Shown here piece after piece: positions 1 to 5,806 of a DNA stretch of 8,769 bases. The position numbers and the translations under genes were made by a program. The stretch is from contig JBDKUD010000234.1 of NCBI GenBank assembly GCA_039679805.1, positions 1 to 8,769 of the forward strand. The letters are read 5' to 3'. The DNA comes from JBDKUD01 sp039679805. GTDB taxonomy: Bacteria > Bacillota > Syntrophomonadia > Syntrophomonadales > Syntrophomonadaceae. The notes under the pieces were generated by a model. That model saw only the letters and a list, made by a program, of their open reading frames with translations. It did no database searches and was not told the origin of the DNA. Position 1 is the first letter of the stretch; each line of letters begins with the position of its first letter.

Positions 1-754
1 CAATTTTCTTTATTGCCCAATCAGAAATAATGGATATTCCCATTCCTGATTCAACTGCAGCCAGGGCGGCCTCAGTACTGCCTGCTTCAATATATACGTT
101 TAGTTCATCTTTCTTAATAGCATGCGCAAATAGGAGATCTTCAACCGCTTTTTGGGTACCTGAACCCTTCTCACGGAAAATCCATTTTTCGGTAATCAAA
201 TCGGTAACTTCAACTTTTTGGCCACGGGCTAATTTGTGATTATCCGGCACTATAACTACCAACTCATCTTCAAGCCATTTGTAGCCTTCAATTTTTCGAT
301 TATTTATCCATCCACCTACGACACCTATATCAAGTTCTCTTTCAATTACTTTAGTAAAAATTTTCTCGGTATCACCAATATCAAGGCTAATACTAACATT
401 AGGAAATTTATCTTTAAACTTTTTTAAAAGCGGGGGAATTATGTATTGACCGGGAATAGTGCTGGCACCAAGGCATAAACTGCCTTTACGGCTTTCAGAG
501 ACCTCCTCCATAGCCTTTTCAGCCTTATCCATGTACTTGATTATATCCCGTGCGAAGTTATACAAGGTCTCTCCGGCTTCTGTTGTTTTTAATCTTCTTC
601 CTGATCTTTCCAAAAGCAGAACTCCGAATCTATCCTCCAAAGCTTGAATTTGTTTAGTAATAGCTGGTTGAGAAAGTCCAAATTCATCGGCTGTTCGGGA
701 AAGATTCTGGGTTTCTACCACCCTAACATAGGTTTTAAGAAGATTTAAATTCAA
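1..754 (-). CDS. LysR-family transcriptional regulator, CysB/CysL-like (partial, C-terminus beyond window)
   Basis: About 251 residues are visible; the C-terminus runs off the left edge (family length is about 290-310). With the start used here, residues 1-60 form the winged helix-turn-helix (SRTADEFGLSQPAITKQIQ at about 19-37), followed by a linker helix. The effector-binding domain starts near residue 92 with LGASTIPGQYIIPPLL, a signature shared with CysB/CysL and selenium-metabolism-associated LysR proteins, and continues through GDTEKIF and GSGTQKAVE. There is no ATG near the N-terminus. A ribosome site AGGGGGG (768-762) lies 7 bases before TTG at 754 but only 1 base before the GTG at 760, so TTG is preferred; GTG would add two residues. 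The sufB stop is 26 bases upstream, so the gene is probably the last of a sufC-sufB-lysR operon. The ligand is unknown; a sulfur or redox signal is an inference from family and context. Confidence 0.9.
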   Translation of the reverse strand, partial: MNLNLLKTYVRVVETQNLSRTADEFGLSQPAITKQIQALEDRFGVLLLERSGRRLKTTEAGETLYNFARDIIKYMDKAEKAMEEVSESRKGSLCLGASTIPGQYIIPPLLKKFKDKFPNVSISLDIGDTEKIFTKVIERELDIGVVGGWINNRKIEGYKWLEDELVVIVPDNHKLARGQKVEVTDLITEKWIFREKGSGTQKAVEDLLFAHAIKKDELNVYIEAGSTEAALAAVESGMGISIISDWAIKKI

Positions 755-780
755 ATTCACACCCCCCTGGCCAAACTTTA

Positions 781-1704
781 TTATTTCAAAAATCCATCTA
801 AAATGGTATTAATGGCTTCCTGTTCTGTTAAACCCAAGGACATTAATTTAATCAACTGCTCTCCGGCTATCTTCCCTATTGCTGCCTCATGAGTTAATAC
901 GGCTTCTGAATTTTCCGCTAATAACTCCGGTATTGATTTAATAGTAGCGTGATCCATTATTATAGCATCACATTCTACGTGGCCAAAACATTCATTCTTT
1001 CCAATCAGTGCTGCATGGAACACCTGGGAAGATTTATTCTGGGCTACCGCCCTGGATAAGACCTGGGCTGTACCCTCTTTCCCTTCTATTGTCATTTCAA
1101 TTATAGATTCAGCATGCTGATTGCCTTGCGTCAACAGTCTCTCAGTTATTTTTAAGTTACCTTTCTCATGTATATAAGCCCGGGTAGTACGAATAGTGTC
1201 ATCTACACCCTTAATCTGGACCATTTCCATTTCGGCAGTAGCACCTTTTTCCACAGTAATTATTGTAGTGGGATTCAATATCCTTTTACCGGTTCCTTCT
1301 CCCTGCCCGTAATGTTTCTCAATATACTGCAGTCGGGCACCTTCCTTAACAATTATCTCATGAATACCATCATGCTGAGAATTGCTGTGATTATCATTAT
1401 GAATTCCACAGCCGGCAATTATGGTTGCATCAGCATCTTCACCTACAATAAAAGTGTTATATACTTTATCATTGAGACCGGAGGTGGTTAACAAAACCGG
1501 CACATGGACTGTTTCATTGCGTGTGCCGGGCTTTATTTCCACTGTGATACCCGGTTTGCCTGCAATCGGACTAATAATGATATTTTCAGATGAATTCCGC
1601 ACCGCAGCTTCACCGTTCAACCGGATATTAACAGCTCCTTTGGGAATCCCCCTTAAATTACTTATCTCATTAAGTAACTCGATATCTAACTTACTAAAGT
1701 TCAT
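781..1704 (-). CDS. sufB: SufB/SufD-family Fe-S cluster scaffold, short SmsB-like form
   Basis: The 307-residue protein is a beta-helical SUF core protein that, with SufC, assembles Fe-S clusters in the cytoplasm. It lacks the long N-terminal region of classical SufB (about 470-490 residues). Visible landmarks are GCGIHN (Cys99), NECFGHVECDAIIMD (Cys239, Cys245) and a C-terminal HEAAIGKIAGEQL block (His272, Glu273). By motif, Cys245-Asp aligns with the essential Cys405 of E. coli SufB, and His272-Glu273 with the essential His/Glu pair of SufB/SufD. One polypeptide therefore appears to carry all the cluster-building residues, as expected of a homodimer. The ATG at 1704 has GAGGAG 10 bases upstream and overlaps the end of sufC by 11 bases, implying translational coupling. 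Annotation pipelines may call it SufD family. There is no second paralogue, SufS or SufU in view. Confidence 0.93.
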   Translation of the reverse strand: MNFSKLDIELLNEISNLRGIPKGAVNIRLNGEAAVRNSSENIIISPIAGKPGITVEIKPGTRNETVHVPVLLTTSGLNDKVYNTFIVGEDADATIIAGCGIHNDNHSNSQHDGIHEIIVKEGARLQYIEKHYGQGEGTGKRILNPTTIITVEKGATAEMEMVQIKGVDDTIRTTRAYIHEKGNLKITERLLTQGNQHAESIIEMTIEGKEGTAQVLSRAVAQNKSSQVFHAALIGKNECFGHVECDAIIMDHATIKSIPELLAENSEAVLTHEAAIGKIAGEQLIKLMSLGLTEQEAINTILDGFLK

Positions 1705-2440
1705 AAATCATTTCTCCTCGGCATTGTTCTTTCATTTTACACTTTATATCATCTCTGATAAGAGGCCATATTTGGCTAGTGGTACCACGGGTCTCAACTA
1801 CTCCGTCTTCTACTACTATTATTTCATCACAAATAGGTATTACATTCTCATTATGAGTAATAATGACGGCGGTACGCTCCGGATTGCCCTTGAATTTTTC
1901 CATTATGATCCCTATCAATTTTTGGATAGTCCAAAGGTCTACACCTGCTTCCGGTTCGTCAAAAATACTTATTACCGAATCCCGTGCTAATAGCTGGGCA
2001 ATTTCGATTCTTTTCATTTCTCCGCCACTAAGCCCTGGTCCTACACCGCGATCCATATAATCCTCCGGGCAAAGTCCAACATCCCGCAAATGTGTTCTTA
2101 ACCGTACCGGATCTAATCCCGGAGCAGCTATATTTATTAAGTCTTTAACAGTCAAGCCCTTAAAGCGGGGAGGTTGTTGGAACGCATAAGCAATTCCTTT
2201 ATTCGCCCGCTCGGTTACATCGAGTTCGGTGATATCTTCATTATCTAAATATACTTTGCCGGTACCCGGCTGGAAGATACCCATTATTATTTTGGCAATT
2301 GAAGTTTTTCCTCCCCCATTAGGTCCGGTAATAGCATAAATCTTACCTTTCTCAAACTCAATATTAATTCCTCTTAAAATTTCCTTGTTCTCTCCATTAC
2401 CATCACTTACCTGCATTCGAATATTTTCCAGTTTCAACAT
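1694..2440 (-). CDS. sufC: SufC ATPase of the Fe-S cluster assembly system
   Basis: This 248-residue ABC-type ATPase is soluble and drives conformational change of the SufB-type scaffold; it is not a transporter subunit. In order: Walker A GPNGGGKT (39-46), Q-loop QQP (88-90), signature LSGGE (138-141 region) followed by MKRIEIAQLLAR, Walker B VISIFDEPEAGVD (156-168), and H-loop His196 in IITHNE. The EPEAGVD and SGGEMKR forms are typical of SufC. An upstream ATG at 2494 would add 18 residues but has no ribosome site. GGAGG at 2454-2450 is 9 bases before ATG 2440 and 3 bases before ATG 2446, so MLKLENIRM at 2440 is chosen. The stop lies inside the start of sufB. The leader upstream carries a Fur box and a LysR-type dyad. 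Confidence 0.95.
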   Translation of the reverse strand: MLKLENIRMQVSDGNGENKEILRGINIEFEKGKIYAITGPNGGGKTSIAKIIMGIFQPGTGKVYLDNEDITELDVTERANKGIAYAFQQPPRFKGLTVKDLINIAAPGLDPVRLRTHLRDVGLCPEDYMDRGVGPGLSGGEMKRIEIAQLLARDSVISIFDEPEAGVDLWTIQKLIGIIMEKFKGNPERTAVIITHNENVIPICDEIIVVEDGVVETRGTTSQIWPLIRDDIKCKMKEQCRGEMIYEL

Positions 2441-2449
2441 TTCCATTAA

Positions 2450-2454
2450 CCTCC
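2450..2454 (-). promoter_or_regulatory. Ribosome binding site of sufC (fixes the start)
   Basis: GGAGG on the minus strand lies 9 bases upstream of the ATG at 2440. The in-frame ATG at 2494 has no comparable site, so the upstream extension is very probably untranslated leader. Confidence 0.8.
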
Positions 2455-2492
2455 ATCTATTACCCGGTATATCACTATCTAATAATTTTATC

Positions 2493-2507
2493 ATAACTAT
2501 AAGTTAT
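2493..2507. promoter_or_regulatory. Candidate LysR-type operator (T-N11-A dyad) upstream of sufC
   Basis: ATAACTATAAGTTAT is a perfect 6-bp inverted repeat with a 3-base centre that satisfies the T-N11-A rule of LysR binding sites. It lies 52 bases before the sufC start and just downstream of the nearer -10 candidate. It could bind the LysR protein encoded at the end of the same operon. In such AT-rich DNA a chance dyad is possible. Confidence 0.35.
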
Positions 2508-2521
2508 AAGTCTAATGCCTG

Positions 2522-2548
2522 ATTATAGCCAATCAAAATTTTAAGCAA
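2522..2548 (-). promoter_or_regulatory. Candidate sufCB promoter
   Basis: A consensus TATAAT (2527-2522) is preceded by TTGCTT (2548-2543) with a 15-base spacer, which is shorter than ideal. A transcript would start near 2515, about 75 bases before the sufC ATG. Another TATAAT at 2618-2613 is an alternative with a poor -35. Confidence 0.3.
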
Positions 2549-2701
2549 CTGTCTCCCGGAAATACTAAACTCGGCCCTCTATTAATACAAATTTCCTAAT
2601 TTTAATAAGATTATTATATCTCTTAAAATTCTTTAAAACAGATGAATTTCTACACTTTTTCGCCTAATCTATAGCAACAAAACTTGCTATTTAACTGATA
2701 T

Positions 2702-2716
2702 TAATAATCATTATCA
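2702..2716. promoter_or_regulatory. Fur box between fur and sufC
   Basis: TAATAATCATTATCA matches the 7-1-7 Fur consensus TGATAATNATTATCA at all but one of its 14 specified positions, and the symmetry continues outward as TTAA...TTAA. It starts 15 bases beyond the fur stop codon. It sits about 75-90 bases upstream of the clearest -10 candidates for sufCB, so it may act on a weaker promoter overlapping the box (TTTTAG-17-TATTAA, 2729-2701) or at a distance. Confidence 0.7.
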
Positions 2717-2731
2717 TTAATAGCTAAAACT

Positions 2732-3163
2732 TTAGCTTTTTTTGGTACAAGACGGACAGTATCCGTATAATTTTAACTGGTGGTCAACTATTTCAAAACC
2801 CTGTTGCTCAATATGTTCCTCTAAACTAGCCAGCAAATCTTCCTCTACTTCTGTTATTTTTCCACAGGAGAGACATATTATATGATGATGCTGATGATGC
2901 TGGTCATTAGATAATTCATAACGGAATTTACCGGAATCAAACATAGTTTTATAAAGAATTTCAATAGCAGCCAAACGATCCAGGGTTCTATAGACGGTGG
3001 CAATACCGATATTAGGCAGCTTCTCCCGGGCTGCATAGAAAACTTCATCAGCACTCAAATGGTGACCTTTATTTTCCAGCATAACCTGTAGCACAGCCAA
3101 ACGCTGATCAGTTAACTTATAATTGCTTTGTATTAACCTTTCCTTTATCTTTTTACCAAACAT
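2732..3163 (-). CDS. fur: Ferric uptake regulator, Fur family
   Basis: The 143-residue metal-dependent repressor has an N-terminal winged helix (YKLTDQRLAVLQVML at 15-29; recognition region NIGIATVYRTLDRL at 51-64) and a C-terminal dimerisation and metal domain. Metal ligands are visible as His34-His35, the HHQHHH cluster (89-94), Cys97-x2-Cys100 and Cys136-x2-Cys139; the two CxxC pairs form the structural zinc site. The residue after RY at 83 is Glu (RYEL), where peroxide sensors of the PerR type carry the Asp needed for oxidation, so iron sensing is favoured over PerR. The ATG at 3163 has GAAGG 7 bases upstream. A TTG at 3181 would add six residues but has no ribosome site, since that position falls just after the operator. 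The gene has its own promoter and operator and lies directly before sufCB. Confidence 0.95.
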   Translation of the reverse strand: MFGKKIKERLIQSNYKLTDQRLAVLQVMLENKGHHLSADEVFYAAREKLPNIGIATVYRTLDRLAAIEILYKTMFDSGKFRYELSNDQHHQHHHIICLSCGKITEVEEDLLASLEEHIEQQGFEIVDHQLKLYGYCPSCTKKS

Positions 3164-3184
3164 TCTGATGCCTTCTCGCAATAT

Positions 3185-3199
3185 TGATAATCATTATCA
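3185..3199. promoter_or_regulatory. Perfect Fur box at the fur promoter (autoregulation)
   Basis: TGATAATCATTATCA is an exact 7-1-7 Fur box. It begins 11 bases downstream of the fur -10 (3216-3211), so it covers about +5 to +20 of the transcript and ends 21 bases before the ATG. Bound Fur would block initiation or early elongation. Confidence 0.9.
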
Positions 3200-3210
3200 T
3201 TATGGCTTTC

Positions 3211-3239
3211 ATTATAATTTAATATCTGACAGTTTTCAA
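3211..3239 (-). promoter_or_regulatory. fur promoter, sigma-A type
   Basis: TTGAAA (3239-3234), a 17-base spacer and consensus TATAAT (3216-3211) match 11 of 12 consensus bases. The -35 starts 10 bases after the nadE stop, so fur can be expressed independently of the polyamine/nadE operon. Confidence 0.85.
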
Positions 3240-3249
3240 TATCAAGTCG

Positions 3250-4899
3250 TTACCCATTATATCTGGCAGCAACCGGCATCCTTCTACCTACCCCGAATGC
3301 CTTGCTGGTTACTTTTAGTCCGGGGGCAGCCTGTCTTCTTTTATATTCATTTCTATTCACAGCTTTTACCACCCATTGGACAATAACCGGGTCAAACCCC
3401 CTATCAATAATCTGTGCGGTTGAAAAATCGTGTTCAATATATAAGTTCAGTATCTGGTCCAGAATATCGTAAGGAGGCAGGGTATCCTGGTCTCTTTGAT
3501 CAGGCTTAAGTTCTGCTGAAGGGGCCTTTTCTATAATTATTACCGGAATGATTTCCTTTTTCCTGTTTATAAACCTTGCCAGGTCATAAACCATGGTCTT
3601 GGGAACATCGGATAACACGCTTAGCCCACCACTCATATCGCCATAAAGAGTACAGTAACCGACAGCCATTTCACTCTTATTACCGGTCGTTAGCACCAGG
3701 TTATCATAGCGGTTAGAAAACGCCATTAGAATGTTACCCCTGATTCTGGCTTGAATATTTTCCTGGGTTAGACCAATATTGGTCCTGTCAAAATACTTCT
3801 CAGTAGTCTGCAAATATGATTCATATATGTCAGAAACCGGTATTACCTCGAGCGGTATCCCCAGATTGCCGGCCAGCTGCTTAGAGTCTTCAATACTGCC
3901 CGAGGAAGAATATGGTGAAGGCATGGAGATGCCTAAGACATTTTTGGGGCCCAAAGCTTCTACTGCCAAGCAACAGGTTACAGCTGAATCGATGCCACCC
4001 GATAAGCCAATAACGGCTTTAGAAAAGCCACATTTATGCAAGTAATCATGTATCCCCAAAACCAGCGCCTGATAAATGCTCTCTATTTCTTCCTGTGCTT
4101 CAAAGCTTACCTGGTTACCGGCACTTTCTACATCAACTGTGGTAACACATTCCTTAAACGCGGAACCAACCAGAACCTCCTCACCCCTGGCATCAATAAA
4201 CATGCTGCGGCCGTCAAATATTAGTTCATCATTTCCTCCTACCTGATTAATATATATAAAAGGGACTTTATGTCTCCGGGCATGATTACTGATAAGTTTA
4301 AAACGTGTTTTCTCCTTACCTACACAAAATGGGGATGCAGATATATTAATAAAGATGTCGGGTCTCTTTCTGCCCAGAACTTCAATAGGATCAAGCGAGT
4401 ACATTTTACCCGCCGGCCAAAAGTCCGGATCATTCCAAGCATCTTCACATATAGAAATTGCTAATTGGTATCCTTTAAATAATACAATATCTATCTCCTG
4501 GGCCGGTTCAAAATACCTGGTTTCATCAAATACATCATAGACAGGTAACAGCGATTTATCCTGTTGAAAGATAACCTTACCCTGATAAATTAACAAGGCT
4601 GAATTTCGAAGAGCTCGGCCTTGCTTATGTTCATTTGGCAGAGGGGCACCAATAAGTATTCCTATCTCCGGATACTGTGTGGATAGCATCTTAAGTTCAT
4701 CAACTGCATGACTAACCTGCTCAATAAACCATGGCTTCTCCAGTAAATCGCGGGGGGGATATCCTACCAAGTACAATTCCGGCAATATAACTAAATCAGA
4801 ACCGGCTTTTTGAGCTTCCGGCAAAATCTCTGCAAGTTTATTTAAATTATATTTAAGGTCTCCTACAATGGGGTTTAACTGGGCTATGGTAACCTTCAT
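3250..4899 (-). CDS. nadE: Glutamine-dependent NAD+ synthetase
   Basis: The 549-residue cytoplasmic enzyme makes NAD+ from deamido-NAD+, ATP and glutamine, the last step of NAD synthesis. The N-terminal nitrilase-like glutaminase domain (about 1-265) shows the Glu-Lys-Cys triad: Glu41 in LPELYLVGYPP, Lys115 in DKSLLPVYDVFDE, and Cys151 in SICEDAW. The C-terminal synthetase domain (about 275-549) has the ATP pyrophosphatase loop LSGGIDSAV (299-307), TTGNKSEMAVGY (404-415) and KAPSAELKPDQRDQD (458-472). It is therefore the two-domain form that uses glutamine, not the short ammonia-only NadE. The ATG has AGGAGG 8 bases upstream. The gene starts 48 bases after speE with no terminator between, so it is probably co-transcribed. 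Length and all key residues look intact. Confidence 0.97.
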   Translation of the reverse strand: MKVTIAQLNPIVGDLKYNLNKLAEILPEAQKAGSDLVILPELYLVGYPPRDLLEKPWFIEQVSHAVDELKMLSTQYPEIGILIGAPLPNEHKQGRALRNSALLIYQGKVIFQQDKSLLPVYDVFDETRYFEPAQEIDIVLFKGYQLAISICEDAWNDPDFWPAGKMYSLDPIEVLGRKRPDIFINISASPFCVGKEKTRFKLISNHARRHKVPFIYINQVGGNDELIFDGRSMFIDARGEEVLVGSAFKECVTTVDVESAGNQVSFEAQEEIESIYQALVLGIHDYLHKCGFSKAVIGLSGGIDSAVTCCLAVEALGPKNVLGISMPSPYSSSGSIEDSKQLAGNLGIPLEVIPVSDIYESYLQTTEKYFDRTNIGLTQENIQARIRGNILMAFSNRYDNLVLTTGNKSEMAVGYCTLYGDMSGGLSVLSDVPKTMVYDLARFINRKKEIIPVIIIEKAPSAELKPDQRDQDTLPPYDILDQILNLYIEHDFSTAQIIDRGFDPVIVQWVVKAVNRNEYKRRQAAPGLKVTSKAFGVGRRMPVAARYNG

Positions 4900-4947
4900 T
4901 TTAGTGCCTCCTATGGTTCATTCAAATTAGGAATGTTTAACCGAATT

Positions 4948-5802
4948 CTATTCCTGTGCGCCAATTAAAAGTTCCCTTACATAATTCGGCAGAGCAAAGC
5001 ACCCTTTATGAAGTTCAGTATTATAATACTTGGTTTTCAATCCCAGACTGTTCCATGCCTGCTCATTTAAGTCAGTCAGTGGATCGTACTTTTTAGAAGC
5101 AAACCCAAAAAGCCAATGGCCTGATGGATATGTGGGGATATGAGCCTGGTATACTCTGCAAACCGGGAAAAACTCACGAATACGCTTATGGGCCCTTTGC
5201 ATGGACTTGGCATATGACTCGTAGTAAGGGCTTTCATGTTGATTGACGAGAATACCATCTTCCTTTAGAGCTTTAAAGCAGTTGCCGTAAAATTCCCTTG
5301 TAAATAGGCCCTCCCCTGGTCCGAAAGGATCGGTGGAATCAACTATAATCAGGTCGTAGGTATTTTCCTTGGTGCGTACAAATTTCAGTCCATCCTCAAA
5401 ATATAAATTTACTCTGGGATCATCCAACTTGCAGGCGGTCTGCGGCAAATATTCTCTGCAAACGTCCACAACCATTTTGTCAATCTCTACCATATCTACT
5501 TTTTCAATAGATGTGTATCGTGTTAACTCTCTAACTGTTCCGCCGTCCCCCGCTCCAATAACGAGGACATTCTTAATCTTTGGATTCGTTGCCATAGGCA
5601 CATGCACAATCATATCGTGATAAATAAATTCGTCCTTTTCAGTGACCATCATTAAACCATCAAGGGTAAAAAAGGTACCGAATTCGTCCGATTTAAAGAC
5701 GTCAATTCTTTGGAATTCGCTCTGCCCGGTATAAAGGGGCTTATCTACTTTTATTGAAAAACGAACTTTATCAGTGTGCTGTTCTGTATACCATAATTCC
5801 AT
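4948..5802 (-). CDS. speE: Spermidine synthase (polyamine aminopropyltransferase)
   Basis: The 284-residue cytosolic enzyme transfers the aminopropyl group of decarboxylated S-adenosylmethionine to putrescine. A small N-terminal beta domain (1-60) leads into a Rossmann methyltransferase-like domain with VLVIGAGDGGTVREL (79-93), acidic ligand Glu107 in MVEIDKMV, EDGLKF (136-141) and the catalytic VDSTDPFGPGEGLF loop (154-167, Asp155 and Asp158). YPSGHWLFGFAS (225-236) is the conserved C-terminal motif. Its ribosome site GGAGG lies in the last codons of speA, 9 bases before the ATG, and only 4 bases separate the genes, so translation is likely coupled. Preference for agmatine instead of putrescine cannot be excluded by eye. 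Neither SpeD (source of decarboxylated SAM) nor SpeB is in the window. Confidence 0.96.
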   Translation of the reverse strand: MELWYTEQHTDKVRFSIKVDKPLYTGQSEFQRIDVFKSDEFGTFFTLDGLMMVTEKDEFIYHDMIVHVPMATNPKIKNVLVIGAGDGGTVRELTRYTSIEKVDMVEIDKMVVDVCREYLPQTACKLDDPRVNLYFEDGLKFVRTKENTYDLIIVDSTDPFGPGEGLFTREFYGNCFKALKEDGILVNQHESPYYESYAKSMQRAHKRIREFFPVCRVYQAHIPTYPSGHWLFGFASKKYDPLTDLNEQAWNSLGLKTKYYNTELHKGCFALPNYVRELLIGAQE

Positions 5803-5806
5803 GCTG

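Larger units (their letters stand above)
2441..2731 (-). other. fur-sufC intergenic leader with several dyads
   Basis: This is a 291-base AT-rich stretch without a gene. Reading in the direction of transcription it holds a Fur box (2716-2702) and a perfect 7-bp hairpin ATAGCAA/TTGCTAT with a 6-base loop (2690-2671, no U-tract). An 8-bp inverted repeat, TTAAAATT/AATTTTAA (2630-2623 and 2605-2598), brackets a TATAAT (2618-2613). A second TATAAT follows at 2527-2522, then a LysR-type dyad (2507-2493). No intrinsic terminator for fur is evident, so read-through from fur into sufCB is possible. Which TATAAT is used cannot be decided from sequence: the first has no good -35, the second has TTGCTT at a short 15-base spacing. 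Confidence 0.55.

Noticed and set aside
1421..1990. A 189-codon open frame on the plus strand
   Set aside because: It lies antisense to the well-supported sufB and sufC genes, has no ribosome site and encodes no recognisable motif; it is a shadow of those genes.
2441..2494. An 18-residue N-terminal extension of SufC starting at ATG 2494
   Set aside because: It has no ribosome site, does not resemble SufC N-termini, and a GGAGG lies ideally placed for the ATG at 2440.
2721..2743. AT-rich hairpin AGCTAA/TTAGCT followed by a T-run on the plus strand
   Set aside because: It would terminate plus-strand transcripts, but no plus-strand gene is present. On the minus strand, where fur is read, there is no U-tract after it, and part of it is the fur coding end.
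2732..3163. Possibility that the Fur-family protein is PerR or Zur
   Set aside because: Glu occupies the position where PerR needs Asp, and the perfect 7-1-7 iron box at its own promoter favours Fur. Only binding tests would fully exclude the others.
3164..3181. A TTG start that would lengthen Fur by six residues
   Set aside because: There is no ribosome site before it; the sequence upstream is the Fur operator. ATG 3163 has a well-spaced GAAGG.
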